Positions 22,501 to 37,500 of a DNA stretch of 64,000 bases are shown here, in pieces. The notes beneath the pieces were generated by a model, which was given only the letters and a program-made list of their open reading frames with translations, ran no database searches and was not told where the DNA came from. This DNA comes from Semisulcospira habei (Eukaryota; Mollusca; Gastropoda; Semisulcospiridae). The stretch spans positions 52,531,960 to 52,595,959 of the forward strand of contig BTPG01000004.1 in the NCBI GenBank assembly GCA_036245525.1. Reading direction: 5' to 3'. The translations under genes were made by a program, and so were the position numbers. The first letter of the stretch is position 1; each line of letters opens with the position of its first letter.

Positions 22501-25500
22501 TCACGTAGCTGCACGGCTGAAGCATGATTTCCCCGACTTCAAGATGACTTTTGTTAAAACTGTCATTGACAAACACAATGGGCATTACTTGTCTGTCACT
22601 CGAGAACTGGAGACCATAATGGCAGATATTCTTGGTGAGGATTTTTGTACAAATTCACATATGGGTGGCATATAAATTTGATATATTAATGTGATTTGAT
22701 CGTGAAATCAAACTCATGCTGTCATAAATTTGTCAATTCTGGATACACATGTACAGGATAGCTTCAATAAAGTTAAACCACATTATCACCCATTGGCGTT
22801 CATGTTAACGCATTACATTCTGAGGCTGTTTTTTTTTTTAATGGCTTATTGTCTTATGAAGGCTCTTTTACAGATTAGGTGATTGATCCACCGTTTTAGT
22901 TCAAAGGTGGTGCCAGAATAGCTTGGTGTCTGAGGTGCCAAGCTATTCTGGCACCACCCTTGAACTAAAACGCTTGATCGATCTCCTGATCTGTAATGTA
23001 GCCTTCATAGGACAATAAGCAAATTTTTTTTCAAAATCAGCCTGAGGATGTAATTGGTTAAATGATGGTCTTTGTTTGTCATTTCATGCAGCAAATGGTG
23101 GTCGTTCCAAAAAGCTGCGACAGACTCCAAGAGAAGAGCGTCTGTCCTACCCTGATGAGCCGGATGAGTATTTCTTCTATGAGCTGTGGTACAGCAGGAA
23201 TGAGCAGAAAGTCAAAGGTTTGATGTCATTGGTTCTTTCAGTTTTAAACCCATTGCATCCTAAGGCTGAATTTTTTTAATTTGTGTATAGTTGTATGAAG
23301 GCTACATTACATTTTAGGAGGTGGATCAACCGTTTTAGTTCAAGGGTGGTGCCAGAATAGATTGGCACCTGAGGTGCCAAGCTATTCTGGCATCACCCTT
23401 GAACTATCATCGTCAAATTTATTTCAAGCAAAATGTGTATCAGGATGAAAAGGGTTTTAAGGAGCTCAAAGTCATTGATACCTTTTCAGTATGGTCACCT
23501 AAACTGTAGGCCACATGCACACCCAGTGTGACGTATGAATTCTAGCTGTCACCATGTCGTGTTGCTTGTTTCCTCAATGGCTGACTTTTGTCTTCTTTTT
23601 TTTTTTGGCTGTAAACTGATAACCTAATATATGGGTGCACATTGCAAAAAGTTTGACAAATCTTGAGTTGCCTTTTATGAGCCTGACATAAAGCTTAGTT
23701 GACAGTTCAAGTACAGGGCCACAAATGTGTTCCTCCACTGGGGAATTAATTATGATTTCATGAAAAATGCATACATACATAGATATGAAGGAATACATCC
23801 TCAGCCATTCTGTGGAACAAAATAGCACCAGGAGCAAAATGACGTCATTGTGGACTTTCATCATGACAGTGTTACTTGCACAATGCCTTATATACGCAGC
23901 TGACATCACAAGCCTATCGCTGTGTACATGGCTTGCTTCGAAAAACAATGTCATGATGATGTAGCATAATGATATCATTTTGCTGCTCATGCAATTGATC
24001 TTCTTCGGAATGGCCGGCTGTCTTATTCCTTCATAAGTCTGTATATATCTTTTTAAATCGTAATTGATTTCCCAGTGGAAGATTTTGTTTGCAGTCCATA
24101 CTTTTGGGATCATTGGCAGTGGCACTTAGACTTTTATTTCAAGACCAAAGAAGTCAACTTTCTTTAATTCTGTCATACGTTCGATAGGAATGCTTCATCA
24201 CACTATTGAATACAGCACACCCTGAAATTGAGGAGTGTCTCTAGTCCATTAAGGGGAAACAAGATCCGTAGATTCTGTTTGCAGTAAATTCCTCTACTCT
24301 TTCTCTTAGTTCAGTAAGTGTCAGCTTATAAAAGGTTGTGGGCAACACACAGTACTTAATGTACGCGTCCCTTTACCTCTTTACTTGCTGATGTTGTGTT
24401 CAAATAACCCTTGATCCGAACTTCCCTGTGAGCAAAGACTGTCGGGCCAACATCGGCTGCTGTTGGTCCTTGCACCGCTGTGCGCGGGCCACAGGTGGCC
24501 GATGCAGGCCCGGTGATGTCCGCACTATTATATTTTTAAACACTTTCTGCCCCCGGACCAAAATCCCCAAATTTTTGAGATGCCCTCCGAAGGACTGTAT
24601 TACAATTCTAGAGACTGAGCATGATAGTTCGAGGGTGGTGCCAGAAAAGCTTGGCACCTATGGGTGCCAAGCTATTCTGTCACCACCCTTGGACTATCAT
24701 GCTCGATCCATGTCTTGCTGTGGTGTGTCGGGGCTGAATGACTTAAGTCTTTTACTGCTAATGACTCGGTGAACACGGCCAAAGTGTAAGTGGCAAACGT
24801 TTTCATGAAACGCCACACTTACACAGGTTCATGAGGATATATCCCTCTTGCTGTTCCCATTCAAATTTGTTTACCTTGAGGGCTTTCAGTATATGATGGT
24901 TAACTCCTTATGCCCTGAGGACGAAATTATCACTTTCTTGTTGATGTCCTCTGAGGTCTATATCACAGTTCTGGAGACAGATCGACCATGATATTTTAAG
25001 GTTGGTGTCAGAATAGCTTGGCGCCTAGAGGTGCCAAGCTATTCTGACAACAACCTTGAAATATAAGATAAGATAAACTTTATTGCCATATGCATAAACA
25101 TTAGGAATTTTTTGCGGCACAACTGATGAGCGTCCATATTAACATCAACACATAAAACATACATACATCACAATCAAGCAGACTCTAAATAACAAAACAC
25201 ACATATGTATAGCAGTTATTCTAGTAAGTGTGCACACACATCTAAGTAAGTGAAACAAAACAAATCCATAGCACAATAAACACATTTTGACAACAAAGAA
25301 CGCCAAGTGAGCCGCAACAAAAACAGATTAGCTAAATTCATATCTATTTGTAAAACTGTATATCCTGTTTAAGAAGAGGTTTAATGGAACACATAAAAAC
25401 TATAAACAACTAAGATGGGCTGTCAATCTGCTGAGTTAAATCATATCACAGCCACATTAGACAGGACCTGAACAGCCATAGGATAAAAGCTCTTCTGAAA

Positions 25501-28500
25501 ACAAGTGGTCAATCCACATCCTGTCGTAGTCTTTCAGGACTTTGTGGGTTAAGAGATAGAATGCATGTCCCCTGGCACGTTGTCTCTTGGCAGGGAACTG
25601 GTGGATGTATCCCATATTTATTCTCTGTGACTGTTTTATTCAGACTATTTTGAAGAGAAAGAAGCAGTAAGAAACGCCAAGGTGGAGGCGGCGAGGGCAC
25701 AAAATGAGCTGTATGAGTGTGGCTGCTGTTTCGAGGACGAATGTCTGTTTGAGGAGATGAATACTTGTGCAGACGGACACCTCTTCTGCCGCCAGTGTAT
25801 TGCACGCTCTGCCGAAGCTGCCTTTGGGGAAGGTTTGTAATATTACTGATACATAAAGATGATGATGTGTTGGTAATATCAGCAGTATTATGATAGTACT
25901 TTGTTGTTAACCCTTTCAGCGCCAACACCCTACAACAGGAGATAGATTGACCATAAGGCACCAAGCTAATCTGGCACTAAACTTGAATTATCATGGTCAA
26001 TGCACCTCCTGCAAGTGGTACATAGTCGTTAAGTAACACTTCCAAAATTCGGGAAATGCACCCATGGCACTAAAAGGGTTAACATAACTGTTACGTGGTA
26101 GTCGTTGTCGTAGTTTGATACAATCACACCAGACGCATGCACGTAGGGTTCTTGTAAAGAAACTTCACTCAGCTGCAACTCGTCACGTGGCACAAGGTTG
26201 TAGACCACACTGGAGTAATAGTTCCAACAATATTTTATTGCAGCGATGCAGTCTCAGCACAATGCATCTACTCACTGATACACTGTCTCCTCTACAATGC
26301 ATCAACACTTTTGACACACTGTGTCTCTCATACAATGTGCACACATATTTCCTAACACCATCTTTTATACTATTACAGATTTCCAGAACAATCCACAACA
26401 CAACCAATCAGAAAAGAAAACGTAACCAAAACTTATTAATATTCATGAAAAAGAACACTCTAGAACTAACTACAGCTTTTGACTAACATCTAGGCGCATT
26501 CGATACAATGTTATGAAATGTAACCATCCACTTTGACGTCATATTTGAGGTCACTAGAATAATTGCGCCATTTCGAGAACATTCCAGGTCGAATGAGGTG
26601 GGACTTTAGCAACAATGTAACGAAAAGATGCATCATTTTAGCTACACAACAGAAATCGATCGCAATTCTCCAAGCAAAATAAAATGAATCCTACTAAAAA
26701 GGTACGTACAGTGGAGTCCAGTTAACACGAACTCGCTTTACACGAAATTCCGGTTAACACGAACCATTTTTGCATTCCCGGCCGACGGCCTTCTTATTCT
26801 GTATTAAAATTTCACTGATAACACGAAATGCTTAACACGAAATTTCGCTTTACACGAAGCTGGTTTCGGTTCCCAACCAGAGCAATTTCACTGTTATTCA
26901 CCTGTTTAACACGAACACAGATTCCATTCACAAAAAAAACAATTCACGTGTCGCTCTCGCGCTGTGGAAGTACACATGACAGATCAGAGCGAACTCTAGT
27001 CTGTGATTGGCTGAATAGCCTTCGGCTGTTGTAATCTGTCTTCTCATTGGCTAGCATTTCTGTACTGTATTCATGTTGTATCATTCGTGTACCAACACAA
27101 CCCTTTTACCGATGCAGGATTGTACTTCAGCCTGTGTTGCTTTTACCTGAGGATTGTAACTTAGTATGGATTTTACCTGATGGATTTACATTAAATACTC
27201 GAGCTGTACACGTTTCCTTGTGTTTTCCTAGCGAGCTGAAGGTATGCATAGAAAGTACGATAATGTGCACTTTTAACCTGGTACTCATTCACGCACACAT
27301 CTTACACACTTTCTCCTTGAGGGCCGTGATCAATTTTGAGGCCATATTGGTTAACACGAAATACGGTTAACACGAAGTGATTTTCCGTGTCCCCAGAAAT
27401 TCGTGTTAAGCGGACTCCACTGTAATTCTTATCCAAACTAACTCAAATAAATATCGGATCTTTTCTATGCTCTCAAAAGAATAACCACAAACGTAACAAT
27501 GACTTCAGGAAAGTGCTGTGTTATGTGCTGTGCGTTGGTTTTGTTGTGTTTTTTTGTGTGTGTTTTTTTTATCATTGCCAAGAAAAGTTGATGGTCTTAT
27601 GTTGCATGAATCTACATTACTTTAACCCATTCAGCCCTGATGCACTACAGCAGGAGATGGGTTGACCATGATAATTCAAGGGTAGTGCCAGATTAGCTTG
27701 GCTTAGATTAATCTGGCATTACCCTTGAATTATCATGGTCGATTCATCTCCTGCAACAGGGGCATAGTCATTAGATGATACCTGCAAAATTTGGGAAATA
27801 TGTGCGTCGGGCAGAATGAGTTAAATATTTAATCATATTAATGATACATTGCAAGAGATTATACAACCAAATTGGATTTGGGAAAAAAGAAAAATATTTT
27901 TGTGTGAAGTGTTGCGTTGCTATAGAGAGACTGTTGTAGCATTGTTTTGTTTGTGTGTATCACAGGCAGGATTCACATTATTTGGGAATGAAATCAGCTC
28001 AGAAATTTGCATCAAGATATTTTCAAAACTTTTGGATCTCTGTCTTTGTTACCAAAGTGATGAGCAATACACTTTCCATTACATTTTTTGGTGGAGAAAA
28101 ATGATGAAGTTGTTGTTGACTTGTCTGCATTTACAATTTGGCAATCGTGGAGATTTACAGCAGACCTTTTTTACTTCAACAGAATTTAATTATTTTGATC
28201 TTTAACCCTTTTAGCCCTGGATCCCTATTGCAGGAGATGGCTTGGCCATGATAATTCAAGGGTAGTGCCAGATTAGCTTGGCATCTGGAGCTAATCTGGC
28301 ACTACCCTTGAATTATCATGGTCAAGCCATCTCCTGCAACTGGTACATAGTCTTTTGGCAACACCTCTAAAATGTGAGAATTGGGACCTTGGGGCTAAAA
28401 GGGTTAATAAACTTGTCTGTTCTTCTGCATGCGAAGTTTGGATCAAACCTGATAGACATGGTGTGAGACTAGAAATATCTGCAAGAAATATCTTGTAGTT

Positions 28501-31500
28501 TTGGAATTAATGGAGATTTTTTACAGTCTGAAAGTGAAACATACTTCATGTTGGCTACTGATTTGGCTTGTGTTTTGAAACCTCTCAAAACATACATATT
28601 TGTTCAATTTTATTGCAAATTTTTGTCAAATTCTTCTAGGGAAAGATCAAAATTTTATTTGTAGTTGAAAAATTAACAAAATTTCATCTGTATTACAAGT
28701 TATTATGGGTATTTTCAAGTGTAACAAATCTCATGTTCACTGATCTGGGTAAGTTTTCACCACCAGTATCATAAATTGTGACTCCAGGCAAAACAACCTT
28801 TCCCTGTCTGACTGGGACCTGTGAACACCAAATTCCACTCTCAGTCTTGAAGGATCTCCTGCCAGCAGCCATGTTTTCAAAGGTCAGTGACAGTCACGCT
28901 CAAAGCCATTTCACATTGTTGTTGGGATGGTTTTTAGGGAGGTTGCTTATGACCAAATGTGTGTGCTGGTCTGTGATTTTAGACCTTATTGCTTCCAGGT
29001 GTAATGTCCAAAATCACAGACCAGTACACTTAAATATTTTACTGCAGACAGATTTAAGCGAGCAGCTGCAGTTTGTCTTAACCTGGTTAACCCATTTAAC
29101 CCCATATGCTAACTTGGATGACATCTTGGAAAGGTCAAAGGTCACAAGAGATCAGCAAATGATATGAAAAATGTCTAGTTTTTGTAACATTTTGTTTTTA
29201 TCAGGGTTCTTGCAAAACGTTTCAACCAAATTTGGCAGAAAGGTAGCTGATGATAAGTCCTTTTTATGCATACTAGTTTGGTTCACTAACGGTACTCAAA
29301 AAGGCCTAGGGTCATGGGAGGTTGACAAAAGTGAAAAATGTAAACATTTTGAGAAAGCATGGAAAACAATGCCAATCCTTTCCTTCAGTCATGCACTTGA
29401 ACCTTGACGGCTTCGCCATTCTTGTTCGAAAATGCCCTGCACCAAATGACCTATAACATTTTGAGCTGGGGGGTCAATGGACCATAGGTTTCTGTAGGCA
29501 GCCAGCACATCACATGTTTCTAATGGCCTACCCGGCTTTTCTCTCTCGCTCAAACCCCACCCCCTCCCCCGTCGTCTGTCTGCCGTCATTCATGGTAAAC
29601 TTTGACGTTGGCATTTTCTCAGAGACTATTCAAGCTGCAGTCTTCAAACTTGGCCCAAGGGTACATTTGGCAAGACCTTTCTAAACATACCAATTTGCAT
29701 GACCCTCAAAGGTCAAGGTCACAGGGGATTCATGAAATAGGTCAAAAAGGCCATATTTTGGACAAAATATGTTTTCTCAAATACTATTGACAACTTCAAA
29801 CCCAAACTTGGTGCAAAGATACCTTATGGTAAGGCCTTTCTATGCATACTAATTTAGTTGACCCATCGGAAAGGTCAAGGGTCACAAGAGATCAGGAAAT
29901 AGGTCACAGACAGCCCATTTTTTTGGACAAAAACCTGTTTTTTGTCAGATACTATTCACAACTTTGTAGCAAGACCTTTCTAAATATACCAATTTGAGTG
30001 ACCTCTCTCAGAGATCAAGGGTCAGGAGATCATAAAATAGGTAAAAAATAGCCACAGTTTGACAAAAGATGTTTTTTCTCAAATACTATGTACAACTTTT
30101 ATCCCAAACCTGGCACAGAGATACCTAATGGTAAAACCTTCTCATGCATGCTAATTTGACTGACCCCTCACAAATATCAGCAAATGATCAAGCAAACTTC
30201 AAACCCAAACTTGGTACAGAGATACCTGATGGTAAGACCTTCTTATGCATACTAATATGGATGATGTTTGGAAAGGTCAAGGGTCACAAGAGATCAAGAA
30301 ATAGGTCACAAATAGCCATTTGTTGACAAAACATGTTCTCAAATACTATGTTCAACTTCTATCCCAAACCTGGTACAGAGATACATACTGGTAAAACCTC
30401 CCCATGCATGCTAATTTGGAAAGGTCAATGGTCACAGAGATCAGCAAATGATGTGAAAAATGTCTATATTTTGGTAGAATTTTTGTTTTGAGCAGGATTT
30501 TTGTAAGACTTTTCAACCAAATGTAGCATAACGGTAGCAGATGATGAGTCCTTTCTGTGCATACTAATTTAGTTCACAACTCACAAAGGTCAAGCGTCAT
30601 GGGAGGTTGACAAAAGTGAAAATACGTAAATTTTGAGAAAATGTAGATTTCGCCCGTGCAAAAGCCAACGCATTCCTTATGTTTGAACACTTACTTATTT
30701 CAGTGACAAAAAGGTCAAGGTCATAAACATTAGATTAATTATGTTGATCGGTCATGCACGTGAGCCTTAAGGGCTTTGCCATTCTTGTTATTCGATATTT
30801 TGGCTCATCCAGTTTGGGAAATAACTCATGTGATTTGTACTCTGCAGTTCAATGACTCGTGTGCGTACATTTTTTGCATGACCCTCAATCGGCGTGTCAT
30901 GGATCCTGTGTGTACTGGGATCATAGTTGTGTGTGTGTGCTGAGATCATAGTTGTGTGTGTGTACTGGGATCATAGTTATGTGTGTGTGCTGGGATCATA
31001 GTTGTGTGTATATACTGGATCATAGTTGTGTGTGTGTGCTGGGATCATAGTTGTGTGTGTGTGCTGGGATCATAGTTGTGTGTGTGTACTGGAATCATAG
31101 TTTGTGTGTGTGTGCTGGAATCATAGTTGTGTGTGTGTGCTGGGATCATAGGTGTGTGTGTGTGCTGGGATCATAGTTGTGTGTGTGTGGTGGGATCATA
31201 GTTGTGTGTGTGTACTGAGATCATAGTTGTGTGTCTGCTGGGATCATAGTTGTGTGTGTGTACTGGGATCATAGTTGTGTGTGTGTACTGGGATCATAGT
31301 TATGTGTGTGTGCTGGGATCATAGTTGTGTGTATGTACTGGGATCATAGTTTTGTGTGTGTGTACTGGGATCATAGTTGTGTGTCTGCTGGGATCATAGT
31401 TGTGTGTGTGTGTGTACTGGGATCATAGTTGTGTGTGTACTGGGATCATAGTTGTGTGTGTGTACTGGGGTCATAGTTGTGTGTGTGTACTGGGATCATA

Positions 31501-34500
31501 GTTGTGTGTGTGTACTGGGATCATAGTTGTGTGTGTGTACTGGGATCATAGTTGTGTGTGTGTACTGGGATCATAGTTGTGTGTGTGTACTTGGATCATA
31601 GTTGTGTGTGTGTGCTGGGATCATAGTTGTGTGTGTGTACTTGGATCATCGTTGTGTGTGTGTGTACTGGGATCATAGTTGTGTGTGTCCTGGGATCATA
31701 GTTGCTGTTTGTGTCCTGGGATCATAGTTGTGTGTGTGTACTGGGATCATAGTTGTGTGTGTGTGCTGGGATCATAGTTGTGTGTGTGTACTTGGATCAT
31801 AGTTGTGTGTGTGTGCTGGGATCATAGTTGTGTGTGTGTCCTGGGATCATAGTTGTGTGTACTTGGATGATAGTTGTGTGTGTGTGTGCTGGGATCATAG
31901 TTGTGTGTGTGTACTTGGATCATAGTTGTGTGTGTGTGTACTGGGATCATAGTTGTGTGTGTACTGGGATCATAGTTGTGTGTGTGTCCTGGGATCATAG
32001 TTGTGTGTGTGTGTGTGCTGGGATCATAGTTGTGTGTGTGTACTTGGATCATAGTTGTGTGTGTGTACTGGGATCATAGTTGTGGTTATGAAGTGTATCA
32101 GTATCTGTCGGTATGCTAGACTGTATTTTTGGACCTTACATCTTTGAGCTGTTAGGCCATGACCACAGACCATCACATGTGTGACACATGATGACAATGA
32201 CGGTGTCTCTGCCAGATGTTGCGCAAGATGCAGGAAGAGGAAGTTCGCCAGGCAGGCATCACCGACCTTGTCGACTGTCCATTCTGCAGCTTTGCCACCA
32301 TTATGGCTGACCCTGAAGACAAAGTTTTCCGTTGCCTCAACCCTGAGTGTCTCAAGGACTCATGCAGGTCTCACCTTTCAAAACATGTTTATTAACCCAT
32401 TCAGCCCTGATACACTACAGCAGGAGATAGATCGACGATGACAATTCAAAGGGAGTGCCAGATTAGCTTGGCGCCATAATAATAAAATAATAATAAATAG
32501 TTCTTGTATAGCGCTGTTCTCCAGAAAAACACTGGACTCACTGCGCATGCACAACAGCACACTCTACCTCTCAGACACGCGCACAATTATTCACTACTTT
32601 AAACCACCCTATCCCTTCCCAACACCTTACATCCTCTGCCCTCTAGAATCGGAATAATTGGCAGTCAACAGTTGGCTAAAGGTGAGCTAAATGTTAAATG
32701 CCTGACAGAAAAGAAAAGTCTTTAAGTGAGCTTTGAACTGTGACAATGTGGGCAGATTTTGCATTTTAATTGGCAGCGAGTTCCACACATTTGGGGCTTA
32801 AAAAAAGGTGAAAGAACGCTCCGCGACAGTTTTCATGTTAAGCTTCGGTATTTATAAAAAGTTTTCACTGGTGGAACGGAACGCCATCAGGCGCCAAGCT
32901 AATCTGGCACTCCCCTTGAATTGTCACCGTCGATCCATCCCTTGAAACTGGTACATAGTCGTTAGGTGACGCCTCCCAAATGTGCCCGAGAGTTAAGTGG
33001 GTTAAGAGAGAATGAAGCATGCTTATTAAAAGGATGCAATAGTTATTCAGCCTTTTACCTCTTCACTGCTGAGCAAAACTGAACATGATCCAGCGGCGAG
33101 AGTCATGGATCCTCATGAGCACCCGCAGTTGCCACTTTGTGTCCGTGTTTCATGGGTGGCTGGGGATCTTCGGTGTTGAATAAACAAAGGTTACAGAAAC
33201 ACTGGTCACTGGCAGAGGTGGGGTTATGGTGCCACAGCTGGAAACAGATGGACCTTGACAGTTCCAAGGGTAGTGCCAAATGATTATATGAATTCAGGCA
33301 TCAACATTAATTCAGTTACAGTTTTGCTTTCCAACTTGTTTTTTATATATTTCTATCCCTTTTTTGGGGGGGATGAGAACTCAGTTTTTCTAAGCAAATT
33401 TTGCGCTGAAATTAATTTAGAGTGTTTTCCTTCTTTTCTTTAGATTGTGCCAAGAACCAAACCACGTGCCCCTAAAATGTGAAGAAGTAGAGAAACAGAC
33501 TGAGACGGACATGCGCACTTTCATCGAGAAACGTGTCACAGAAGCCATGATCCGCAAGTGTCACCGCTGCAAGAAGCATTTTGTGAAGGACATGGGCTGT
33601 AACAAAATGACATGTGTCTGTGGCGCTACCAGCTGCTACATTTGCCGCGAGCCAAACATTGATTATGATCATTTCAATAATGGCAGGTACAACACTTTTT
33701 GTCCATTGCTGGATTAGATCTTTGTATTTTCACCTTCCCAATTTCAAATGTGAAACACGTGGTGGTCGTGCCTTCTCCCATCTTCGATCCACCACTTGGA
33801 ACAGCTTCCTGCCCTTGTCCGTAACTGTCAAACACTTCTCTCCTTCAAATCACTTCTCAAAACCCACCTCTTCATCACTGCCTTTTACTAGACCATTTCC
33901 CCAGCCATGTACAATTCATCACCACTATCACCTGTGTGTGTGTGTGTTGTGTTAGCTCTTAGTTTTCTCTTTGTATCAGCGCTTATAGCTACTTTTAGAA
34001 TAAGCGCTTAACAAATCTCCTTTATTAGTAGTAGTAGTAGTAGTAGTATTACACATACAAGCTTTAATTTTTTGTATTTTTAAATTTCCTCAGCAAGCCC
34101 TGTTTGTTGATCCTTTGGCTGTTGGTAGCTACTTTTATCGCGATGATTCCTGTAGTAATCTCAAGAGTTTATTCTAAGGATCTCAAGAATTTATTTTAAG
34201 GCTTATTTTGTTTGATAGACTGGCAGGCAGCGTTCATTCGGGGTTCTCTTAATTTTTTTCATGCACAGCACAGGCATGCTCCAAGTGGCAGAATGTGAAC
34301 CGCTTCACTGCCAAGAAAAAGTGAACACGGTCCAATTGCAAGAGAAATAGATCCTCATGAGCCTATGCAGTTGCAGGGGGACATGAGGATCTATGTCACT
34401 TGCTGACCCCACTTTGTATCCATATCCTTTGACAGCTGGCGCTTTTGGCCTTTACTGGTCTTTCTGTATGGCCATACTTACCCGACAATCTTCTGGTAAT

Positions 34501-37500
34501 GTCGTAGAGCTGTTTCATGTTGCCGCTGCCTGCTGCCTTTTCTGCCTCTGCTGCCAGGCTGTCTGTGTAGGCCCTCTTGTCTGCCCTGATACTCCTCTTC
34601 ACCTCGCGGTTGGCTTCCGAGTATTCCCCCTGTGCCCTTACTTTGGCTGCTCTCGTGCGACTGTTGTTGACCGCTGCTTTCTTCTGCTTCCTCGCTTCTA
34701 TCTTCTTCAAGGTCTGTGCCGACAGCCAGTCCTTGTGGTGATGTTTCCTGAACCCTACAGTGTCTTTGCAGGTTGAGTTCAGCGCCTCTCTAACTGCCTT
34801 CCACTGCTGCTCTGTGGTGACCGCCTCCTCTTCATTTACTAGCTCCTGTAGCGCTTGAAACCGGTTGGACAGCACCAGTTTGAACTCTTCTCTAACTCCA
34901 GTTTCTCTCAGGAGGCCTACATTATAGCGCTGTCTTCTTGTTGTCTCTGTGCGGCTTTTCTTTAGCTTGAGCTTCATTCATAAGGTAAGCAGATGGTGGT
35001 CTGAGGCGACATCTGCTCCCCTCCTCACTCGAACATCTTGAAGGGATCTTCTAAATTTCTTGCTAATGCAGATATGGTCTATTTGGTTCTCTGTTGTATG
35101 GTCAGGTGAGACCCAAGTTGCTTTGTGTATTCTTCTGTGTGGGAAGATGCTGCCTCCAATGACAAGTCAGTTTAGAGCACAAAAGTCTACAAACCTCTCC
35201 CCGTTCTCACTCATCTCCGAGCCTAGTCCCTGTCTCCCCATCACCTCTTCATATCCGGTGTTGTCCTCCCCTATTTTGGCATTAAAATCGCCCATGACGA
35301 TGGTGATGTCTCGCTCCGCACATTTGTCCACGGCACTCTGGAGTCGGTCGTAGAACTCTTGTTTCTCTTCCTCGTCACTGTCATTGGTGGGCGCATAACA
35401 CTGGATGACGTTCAGCTTGAGCTTTTTCTTGGTTCTATAGGCTGCTGTTATAATTCTTGGCCCAAGAGGTTCCCAGCCCATCAGCGCTCTCTGTGCCACT
35501 GGTGACAGCATGAGTGCTACTCCTTCTGTATGGGGGGCATTCTCCTCTTCATGACCTGAATACAAAATCATCTCCCCACTTAACAGCCTTTTCTGGCCAG
35601 ACTGCGTCCATCTGGCTTCACTGATGCCTAGCAGGGAAAGGTTGTACTTTTGCATTTCCGCTGCTATCTGGGCGGCCTTGCCGCTCTGGTACATGGTCTT
35701 GACGTTCCATGTGCCCATGGTTGTATCCCTGGATAGAGAGAGGCGGCTCGGTCCTGTGGCTTCCGAAGACTTCCGGCTTTCACCCAGGACGTCATAAGTC
35801 TTCTAGTAGAAGAACCTTCCTCCTCCAGGAAAGGAATTACTGTTGGTCTTTTCGTCGGCGTTTTTGTAGCTATTTCCTTTTTTGCAGGGTGGGGAAGCTA
35901 CCCCCACGCCCAACCCCCTTACTAGGAGGACCAGGGGTTTTCTGTCGGGGTCACCTTCCCTTAGACCATGTTGGTTCACGGCACCTTATTTCATTCGGTG
36001 CACCCCTCTCACGAGGGACCCCCTATCCACCACCCAGGGGACGCGCCTCAACGCCGTATGGTCCCAGCGCGAGGCCTGCAGGACTCGGCGGGACAAAAAG
36101 CTATCGACAGTCCCTACAGCACGCGATTGATTGGCCATGATAATTCAAGGGTAGTGCCTCGAGGCACCAAGCTCATCTGGCACTACCCTTGAATTATCGT
36201 GATCAATCCATCTCCTACAACTGGTACATAGTCATTAGGCAGCACCTCCAAAATTTGAGAAATGGGACCTTGCGGCTAAAAGGGTTAAGCAAAGCGCAAA
36301 CAAGCTATGAACCCGGCAGCTTCAGTGGTTATGAGAATCTATGCTTCTTGTTGGCAGAGATCAGCTGCAGTAATGTACATTCTCGGCCTCTGACTAGGAC
36401 TAAGAGCAGGCTGTAGATGATGCCGCAACTCACATGCAGTCTCCAATATGAAGTGCACAAGTGTCTGGCTCCCACAGAGATACCCGGTGAGCAAAAGGTC
36501 CTCATGCAGACATTAGCCTTAGCTGACCATTGCACAGCTGTGCACGGGCCAGCTAAGTCTCTCATTGGCTTGAGAGGCCTTTTGCTTAGCGAGTGTTTGT
36601 TTTTTTAAATGTATTTGTAAATTCAGCACCACAGTTACACAGTTGTGAATTACAGCATCTGACTCTGCGGCTTCTGAGATTCTCCTGTATCACATCACCT
36701 ACGTCCGTTACCAAAAGTGCATTTGACTCTTTTGTGTGTAGATGTGCGGATGGCAATATGGAGGAGGTTCACAAACAAGAGATGGAGGAGGCAGCAGGTA
36801 AAGCTCGTGAGGACTATCTCCGCGATCACCCAGAGGCTGCTGACATCAACCTCAAATATGATCCCGTACAACACATCAACACAGGTCAGTAGAGTTAGTG
36901 TATGCGTGTACAGATGTACCGGTATGTATTCAAGCTTATGAACCAATAAAGCCCACAGTCTATTGCAGGATGTTGATGGACTACAATAGTTCATGGTTGG
37001 TGTCAGAACAGCTTAGCATCTGTAGGCACCAAGCTATTCTGACATCACCCTTGTACTATCATAGTCGACTTGTCTCCAGAACTGACATAGACTTCAAAAG
37101 ATATCCCCCCAAAATTAAGAAACATCATCCTCAGAATGTAATTAGTTAACCCTTTTCATCCTGATATACCCATCCGTTTGAAATAAGTTTGACAGTGATA
37201 GTTCAAGGGTCGTGCCAGAATAGCTTGGTGCCTGAGGTGCACTCTCGTGGTCTTAAAACCATATCCTACTCACTTTCGCTTGTAGGATAAAGTTTCAAAA
37301 CCACTCAAGTGATATTCTCAGTATCACCTAAACACCAGTGTATAAGACTCTAAATGTCTCACTTAGTGATCGTGCTTTGTGTTACCAATCTTTCCAGGCC
37401 CATCACAGTCAGATCTTGCACACCATGCCGCCATGATGTTTCAGTTCCTCTTTGTTAACTCTGACCTTGAAAGTGATGATGAGGGTGACACGTCATCATC

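Noticed and set aside
30879..30910. Missing RNF216 exon at the TTTTTTGCATGACC stretch
   Set aside because: The frame does not fit exon 5 phase and gives a stop; the exon at 28788-28882 fits in sequence and phase.
31822..32079. ORFs of 76-83 codons on both strands (HTHNYDPST / [10 protein letters not shown] repeats)
   Set aside because: Pure translations of the 25-bp minisatellite; both strands are open only because of the period.
34393..36192. Plus-strand ORFs over the LINE endonuclease
   Set aside because: Antisense or 5' UTR of the minus-strand LINE; no independent motifs.
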